Source: Clostridia bacterium (GTDB lineage: Bacteria; Bacillota; DSM-521; Neomoorellales; Neomoorellaceae). Taken from it: a DNA stretch of 8,494 bases. How positions within the stretch are numbered: position 1 is the first letter of the stretch; the number at the start of each line of letters is the position of its first letter. A program made the translations under genes and the position numbers. Under the pieces are notes generated by a model. That model was given only the letters and a program-made list of their open reading frames with translations. It was not told the origin of the DNA and ran no database searches. Location: positions 1-8,494 of the forward strand of contig JAAYGJ010000161.1 of assembly GCA_012727745.1 (NCBI GenBank), written 5' to 3'. Below, piece by piece: positions 4,981 to 8,494 of the stretch.

Positions 4981-6027
4981 TTGCCCCAGAGTTTAGCAGG
5001 CATACGCGAGCAGGCCCGGGTAAAGCTGCGGGGCATCTGCCATGTCTGCCCGGTGTGTGACGGCCGCCGCTGTCCCACCGGCTTGCCGGGCATGGGCGGT
5101 ATTGGCAGCGGTGCTTCTTTCCGCAATAATATCAAGGCCCTGGCAGCTTACCAGGTCAACCTGCGGGTGTTGCATGACCGCAAAGACCAAAATTTGAGCC
5201 TGAATTTGTTAGGCTACAAATTAACTTTTCCCATCCTGGCTGCTGCCGTAGCCGGGACCAGGGTTAATTTCCAGGGTCGCCTCGACGAGGAAGAGCTGGC
5301 CCGCTACTTTGTGCTGGGTGCGGCGGAGGCCGGCAGCCTGGCTTTTACCGGAGACGGGCCCCTGCCGGAATTGATGGAGGCGGGCCTGGCTGCCATCAAA
5401 ACTGCCGGAGGCAGGGGCATTCCGGTCATTAAACCGCGGGAAGATCAGGAAATTATCAACCTGATCCGCCGGGCTGAGGACAGCGGCGCTCCGGCGGTAG
5501 CCATTGATATTGATGCCGCCGGCCTGGTGAATATGATGCGGGCCGGCAAGCTGGTGGAGCCCAAAACGGTGGAGCAGATCGCCAGGCTGGCGGCAGCTAC
5601 ACCTCTGCCGCTGATTTTAAAAGGAGTCATGACGGTGGCTGACGCCGAAGCAGCTGTAGCCGGCGGGGCTGCGGCGATAATAGTCTCCAACCACGGCGGC
5701 CGCGCTCTGGACCATACCCCGGGGACAGCGGCGGTGCTGCCCCAGATTGCAGCAGCTGTGGGAGATAAGATCTCCGTCCTGGCTGACGGCGGCGTGCGTT
5801 CCGGTGTGGATGTGCTCAAAATGTTGGCCCTGGGCGCTAGGGCGGTGCTGGTGGGCCGCCCCCTGGCCATAGCTGCTTTTGGCGGTGGCATTGCCGGGGT
5901 AAGGCTGCAACTGGAAAGCCTGGCCGACGATCTGGCGGTAGCCATGCGCCTTACCGGCTGCGGCGACTTGGCCGACATCGGGCCGCAGGTGCTGAGAGTT
6001 AACGAGGCATGGGGGGTCCGGCTCTGA
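4981..6027 (+). CDS. FMN-dependent alpha-hydroxy-acid-oxidising protein with N-terminal Cys motif
   Basis: I place the start at TTG 4981 (348 aa), 8 bp after AAAGGAG (4966-4972); the upstream in-frame ATG at 4906 lies inside the protease gene. The protein is a TIM-barrel FMN enzyme of the lactate oxidase / glycolate oxidase class. It has Lys214 in LILKG, His238 and Arg241 in SNHGGR (the Lys-to-His and His-to-Arg spacings match lactate oxidase K241/H265/R268), then ADGGVRSGVDVLKMLALGA and VGRP for FMN phosphate. The N-terminus carries C20-x2-C23-x2-C26-x4-C31, followed by PGMGGIGSGASF, a signature of clostridial members that is absent from the classical oxidases. It may bind a metal or Fe-S cluster. 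In an anaerobe it more likely acts as a dehydrogenase than an oxidase; the substrate is unknown. Overlap of its ribosome binding site with the protease end suggests translational coupling. Confidence 0.87.
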   Translation: MPQSLAGIREQARVKLRGICHVCPVCDGRRCPTGLPGMGGIGSGASFRNNIKALAAYQVNLRVLHDRKDQNLSLNLLGYKLTFPILAAAVAGTRVNFQGRLDEEELARYFVLGAAEAGSLAFTGDGPLPELMEAGLAAIKTAGGRGIPVIKPREDQEIINLIRRAEDSGAPAVAIDIDAAGLVNMMRAGKLVEPKTVEQIARLAAATPLPLILKGVMTVADAEAAVAGGAAAIIVSNHGGRALDHTPGTAAVLPQIAAAVGDKISVLADGGVRSGVDVLKMLALGARAVLVGRPLAIAAFGGGIAGVRLQLESLADDLAVAMRLTGCGDLADIGPQVLRVNEAWGVRL

Positions 6028-6071
6028 CCGGCACCTTTATTGAGCTTGCTAAAAAAATATTTTGAGCGTAA

Positions 6072-6105
6072 CGGGGACTGTTGGCCGGGTCTGCCCCCGA
6101 TTTTT
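6072..6105 (+). terminator. Rho-independent terminator after the protease/FMN-enzyme unit
   Basis: CGGGG (6072-6076) pairs with CCCCG (6095-6099), extended inward by C-G and G-C pairs across two mismatches, and is followed by ATTTTT (6100-6105). It lies 45 bp past the FMN-enzyme stop. Confidence 0.6.
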
Positions 6106-6113
6106 AGCTAATA

Positions 6114-6143
6114 TTGTCAATAGAAAGGCTCCCGTGATAGAAT
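6114..6143 (+). promoter_or_regulatory. Promoter of the rubredoxin-like gene
   Basis: TTGTCA (6114-6119) and TAGAAT (6138-6143) each match consensus at 5 of 6 positions and are 18 bp apart. They lie just after the terminator. Transcription would start near 6150 and give a leader of about 85 nt. Confidence 0.5.
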
Positions 6144-6149
6144 TAACAG

Positions 6150-6203
6150 GCGGGGGGAACAATCAGCTCAACGGGATTTCCCCGCAACACCTGCGATATC
6201 GCA
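6150..6203 (+). promoter_or_regulatory. Leader hairpin and 12-bp palindrome upstream of the rubredoxin-like gene
   Basis: GCGGGGGGA (6150-6158) pairs with TTTCCCCGC (6177-6185): six G-C pairs, two G-U and one A-T. Downstream, TGCGATATCGCA (6192-6203) is a perfect 12-bp palindrome ending 13 bp ahead of the Shine-Dalgarno sequence. The first may structure the 5' leader; the second could be a dimeric repressor site or a second small hairpin. Confidence 0.45.
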
Positions 6204-6233
6204 TCTGTTTATCTGGAAAGGAGGATAGTGGTT

Positions 6234-6392
6234 ATGGCTATCTGGCAGTGTACTGAGTGTGGCTACGAGAAAGAAGCCCGCTGCAAGCCGCGCAAATGTC
6301 CCCAGTGTGAGGCTAAAGGTACTTTCAGCAAAAGTGAGGATTCTTCCTCGGCGAATAAGTCTGATAAATGTGACACCGGGTGCGAACAGTAA
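6234..6392 (+). CDS. RCKP-type rubredoxin-like small protein
   Basis: This 52-aa protein has an ideal AAAGGAGG (6217-6224) 9 bp ahead of its ATG. It carries two cysteine knuckles, C6-T-E-C9 and C22-P-Q-C25, with the RCKPRKCPQC segment that gives the RCKP-type rubredoxin-like domain its name. The first knuckle (WQCTECGYE) closely resembles rubredoxin, and the fold is expected to hold one Fe or Zn with four Cys ligands. A Ser/Lys-rich linker leads to a second pair of cysteines, CDTGC, at residues 46-50. It lacks the full length and aromatic core of true rubredoxin (about 52-54 aa with a longer inter-knuckle loop), so an electron-carrier role is not certain; zinc binding is possible. It has its own promoter between the FMN-enzyme terminator and a downstream hairpin and looks monocistronic. 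Confidence 0.87.
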   Translation: MAIWQCTECGYEKEARCKPRKCPQCEAKGTFSKSEDSSSANKSDKCDTGCEQ

Positions 6393-6410
6393 GAGAACAG
6401 TAAGACATGT

Positions 6411-6435
6411 GGTGAAGCGGCATAGCCGCTTCACC
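6411..6435 (+). terminator. Strong hairpin after the rubredoxin-like gene, probable terminator or attenuator
   Basis: GGTGAAGCGGC (6411-6421) and GCCGCTTCACC (6425-6435) form a perfect 11-bp stem with a 3-nt loop, 18 bp past the stop codon. The tail is TTGTAAAG, not a real T-run, so termination may be partial. The 3' arm can alternatively pair with AAGCGGC at 6444-6450. Confidence 0.55.
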
Positions 6436-6532
6436 TTGTAAAGAAGCGGCCTTGCGGGAGGCAAAAGGATACTGCGCCTATGGCCCTGGAAACCGGTCCT
6501 TTGCCAAAAGGCATATGGCGCCAGACAGCTCC
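6425..6532 (+). promoter_or_regulatory. Highly structured intergenic leader upstream of the sigma-54 activator
   Basis: GCCGCTT (6425-6431) can pair with AAGCGGC (6444-6450), competing with the preceding hairpin. CTGCGCC continuing through TATGGCC (6472-6485) pairs with GGCATATGGCGCCAG (6510-6524), 13 bp with small bulges. GGCAAAAGGA (6460-6469, one A bulged) pairs with TCCTTTGCC (6497-6505), crossing the previous helix as a pseudoknot would. GGAG (6457-6460) can close with CTCC (6529-6532), though it shares a base with the previous helix. I cannot match this to a known riboswitch class from memory. Confidence 0.35.
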
Positions 6533-6594
6533 TGAAGGATAATAATGTTTTAAATAGAATATATATATTGGAAGCTTCAATAGGGGGGCGAGAT

Positions 6595-8494
6595 ATGGCG
6601 GCTATTACTTTTGTTGCTCCTTATCAGTCAATGGGAGAACTGGCAAAAAGTATTAGCAAAGAATATGATTGGCCGGTAGAAGTGGTTGTAGGGCGGGCAG
6701 TACGGGGGCTGGAACTGGCCCGGGATGCGGTCAGGAGGGGCAGCCGGGTTATTGTTACCCGGGGGATAACTGCCGAGCGTATCCGTGCCAACCTGGATAT
6801 TCCGGTAGTAGAGGTCCAGGTTACCGGCTTTGATATGTTGCGGGCTTATTTGCAGGCCCGCAAGTTGGGAACACCGGTGGGGGTAGCTGATGATAAGAGA
6901 ATTATTGAGGGTTTTAAGTGTTTGAGCGAAATCTTGTCAGAAGAAATTCACACTTATGAATTAAATGATGAACGGGATATGCGCCGGGCAGTAGAGACAT
7001 TGCGCCGGGCCGGCGTTAAGACTATTATCGGTAAGGTTACCTTAAACCGTCTGCTAAAAGCTTATAAATTGCAGGGTGTACTTATTCCTTCCGGGCGGGA
7101 GTCGGTTATCCGCGCCCTGGAGGAGGCATTGCGGGTTTTAAGTGTGCGCCAGCAGGAAATGGCCAAGTTTCAGGAAATGAAAGCAGTTCTGGATTTTAAT
7201 TCTGAAGGCATTGTTGCTTTTGATGCGGATAAAACAATAACGGCTTTTAACCCGGTTGCTGCCAGGCTGCTGGGGCGGGCTCCAGAAGAAGCTATCGGCC
7301 AGCAGGCTGGCGATGTTTTCCCCCCGACACTGATGCCGATTATCACCAGAGTCTGGCATACCGGCCAGGCAGGGCTGGGTGAATTGCTTGCCCTGGGTTC
7401 CCGCCAGGGTTCCCGCCAGGCGGTTATTAACTGTATTCCGGTGCTGGTGGAAGGGCGGGTCAAGGGCATGGTTATTACCATGCAGGATGCCCGGCACCTC
7501 CAAAAGATGGAGCAGAAAATCCGCCGCAACCTCGGTAGCCACGGGCACGTGGCCCGCTATAGCTTTGCCGATATTATTGGTGAAAGCGAGGTTATCCGGG
7601 AGACCATAAAAAAGGCCAAAAAATACGGCGAGGTTGATTCTACAGTTTTGATTTACGGCGAAACCGGTTGCGGCAAAGAAATATTTGCCCAGGCTATTCA
7701 CGGAGTTAGTTCCCGGCGGGAAGGGCCCTTTGTGGCGATCAACTGCGCTGCTTTGCCGGAAAACTTGCTGGAGAGCGAGCTTTTTGGCTATGTCGAAGGC
7801 GCTTTTACCGGGGCGCGCAAAGGCGGTAAGTCCGGGCTTTTTGAACTGGCCCACAACGGCACCCTCTTCCTCGACGAAATTGGCGAAATGTCGGAACGCT
7901 TGCAGGCACGGGTCTTAAGAGTGCTGGAAGAGGGGCAGGTAATGCGCCTGGGTGCTGACCGCTTACTGCCGGTTGATGTGCGTATTATTGCCGCTACCAA
8001 TCGGGACTTGCAGCAGATGGTGCAGGACAAGACTTTTCGCGAAGATTTGTATTACCGTATCCACGTTTTGACGCTGAAGATTCCCCCTTTACGTGAACGC
8101 CAAGAGGATATAGCTTTGCTGCTCGATTATTTTATAACAAAATATTGCCGCAAATTTAATAAAAATATTCATGAAGTTGAAGCAGGGGTTATAGAACTGT
8201 TAAAATGTTATCATTGGCCGGGGAATGTTAGGGAACTAAAAAATACTGCGGAACGGCTGGTCTTGTTGACTGAGGGGACAGTGCTTACAGAGGCAAAGGC
8301 CAGGGAAATTTTGCAGGAACAGGGTTTTCATCAACTAGATTTGCATGTCGCTAAAGATGACTCGCTGGAAAAGGCTGAGCAGCTTCTTATTGAGAAGGTT
8401 CTCAGAGAAACGGGCGGCAACCGCAGCGAAGCGGCGAGAAGGTTGGGGATTGGCCGTACGACTTTATGGCGTAAACTTAAAGAAAAGAAAAAAG
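6595..8494 (+). CDS. Sigma-54-dependent transcriptional activator, PrpR_N - PAS - AAA+ - Fis HTH (3' end beyond window)
   Basis: The frame is open for 633 codons from the ATG at 6595, after AGGGGGG (6582-6588), to the window edge, and only a few residues can be missing. Residues about 1-180 form a PrpR_N-type sensor domain (MAAITFVAPYQSMGELAKSI onward); in E. coli PrpR this part responds to a pathway metabolite. A PAS domain follows at about 190-305 (FNSEGIVAFDADKTITAFNP). The AAA+ domain starts at about 326 with Walker A GETGCGKE (355-362), the intact sigma-54 contact loop GAFTGA (402-407), Walker B FLDE (D427-E428), AATNRD and the FREDLYYRI arginine-finger region. A Fis-type helix-turn-helix (GGNRSEAARRLGIGRTTLWR) occupies about 608-627. 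It activates sigma-54 promoters from enhancer-like sites, probably of genes to the right. The inducer is unknown; an organic acid is a reasonable guess by family. Confidence 0.92.
   Translation, partial: MAAITFVAPYQSMGELAKSISKEYDWPVEVVVGRAVRGLELARDAVRRGSRVIVTRGITAERIRANLDIPVVEVQVTGFDMLRAYLQARKLGTPVGVADDKRIIEGFKCLSEILSEEIHTYELNDERDMRRAVETLRRAGVKTIIGKVTLNRLLKAYKLQGVLIPSGRESVIRALEEALRVLSVRQQEMAKFQEMKAVLDFNSEGIVAFDADKTITAFNPVAARLLGRAPEEAIGQQAGDVFPPTLMPIITRVWHTGQAGLGELLALGSRQGSRQAVINCIPVLVEGRVKGMVITMQDARHLQKMEQKIRRNLGSHGHVARYSFADIIGESEVIRETIKKAKKYGEVDSTVLIYGETGCGKEIFAQAIHGVSSRREGPFVAINCAALPENLLESELFGYVEGAFTGARKGGKSGLFELAHNGTLFLDEIGEMSERLQARVLRVLEEGQVMRLGADRLLPVDVRIIAATNRDLQQMVQDKTFREDLYYRIHVLTLKIPPLRERQEDIALLLDYFITKYCRKFNKNIHEVEAGVIELLKCYHWPGNVRELKNTAERLVLLTEGTVLTEAKAREILQEQGFHQLDLHVAKDDSLEKAEQLLIEKVLRETGGNRSEAARRLGIGRTTLWRKLKEKKK
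7396..7419 (+). repeat. Perfect 12-bp tandem duplication in the PAS region of the activator
   Basis: GGTTCCCGCCAG occurs twice back to back (7396-7407, 7408-7419), encoding GSRQGSRQ. It is in frame and adds four residues in a loop of the PAS domain (residues 268-275). Replication slippage is the simplest origin. Confidence 0.85.

Noticed and set aside
5445..5978. Minus-strand 177-codon open frame inside the FMN enzyme gene
   Set aside because: Ala/Ser/Pro/Thr-rich low-complexity product antisense to the FMN-binding barrel; a shadow of the real gene.
6062..6256. 64-codon open frame before the rubredoxin-like gene
   Set aside because: It spans the terminator, the promoter and the leader hairpin and ends inside the real small gene, with no ribosome binding site of its own.
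6259..6441. 60-codon frame overlapping the rubredoxin-like gene
   Set aside because: Alternative frame of the Cys-knuckle gene; the in-frame product with the AAAGGAGG Shine-Dalgarno sequence is clearly the real one.
6476..6520. Possible sigma-54 (-24/-12) promoter ahead of the activator
   Set aside because: GG and GC dinucleotides occur, but none are 10 bp apart in the required TGGC-N-TTGC context.
6436..6540. Known riboswitch classes (c-di-GMP, fluoride, THF, cobalamin, Moco)
   Set aside because: Pairing potential is clear, but the hallmark conserved loops of these classes, as I remember them, are not present.
7138..7854. Minus-strand 238-codon open frame inside the sigma-54 activator
   Set aside because: Antisense to the PAS and AAA+ domains, which are unmistakable on the + strand.

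Overview
The window reads as chromosomal DNA of a moderately G+C-rich member of the Firmicutes, class Clostridia. The protein flavour and the strong AGGAGG-type ribosome binding sites suggest a thermophilic, anaerobic, Moorella- or Desulfotomaculum-like organism. This is inference: there is no rRNA or marker gene here to settle it. Every gene from position 646 onward lies on the + strand. The only convincing minus-strand gene is a small antitoxin at the left edge.

Left edge (1-645), accessory DNA. Positions 1-69 look like one end of an IS3-family (IS150-like) insertion sequence. It abuts a short, stop-containing minus-strand remnant that lies exactly where the toxin partner of the Phd/YefM antitoxin (184-471, minus) should be. 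The antitoxin has its own well-formed promoter and ribosome binding site and appears to be an orphan. A minimal nucleotidyltransferase (661-1038, probable GTG start) follows with no HEPN partner beside it. Next is a small coiled-coil protein (1158-1559) built from four near-identical 14-residue (42-bp) repeats and closed by a hairpin terminator.

Middle (1650-6105), flavoproteins and a protease. A 627-aa exported FAD-dependent oxidoreductase of the FAD_oxidored type carries an odd Gly/Ala/Ser-rich insert of about 60 residues in its FAD-binding region. After a 263-bp gap comes a two-gene unit: an exported S41/Ctp protease with a PDZ domain and Ser-Lys-Gln catalytic residues, then, 5 bp after its stop, an FMN-dependent alpha-hydroxy-acid-oxidase-like protein. 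The latter has a TTG start and an N-terminal four-cysteine motif. A terminator at 6072-6105 ends this unit.

Right part (6106-8494), redox and regulation. A 52-aa RCKP-type rubredoxin-like zinc/iron-knuckle protein, too short to stand out by length, has its own promoter, a strong leader hairpin and a perfect 12-bp palindrome ahead of its ribosome binding site. It is followed by a 202-bp gap rich in potential RNA structure (a long hairpin, a competing alternative and a possible pseudoknot). Then comes a nearly complete sigma-54-dependent activator (PrpR_N - PAS - AAA+ - Fis HTH) running off the right edge; its targets are probably beyond the window.

The genes do not form one obvious pathway. 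The strongest functional links are the coupled protease/FMN-enzyme pair and the general redox theme (FAD, FMN, rubredoxin-like). I see no proven new system. The most intriguing items are the structured leader before the sigma-54 activator, the repeat-built coiled-coil gene, the low-complexity insert in the FAD enzyme and the Cys-motif FMN enzyme.
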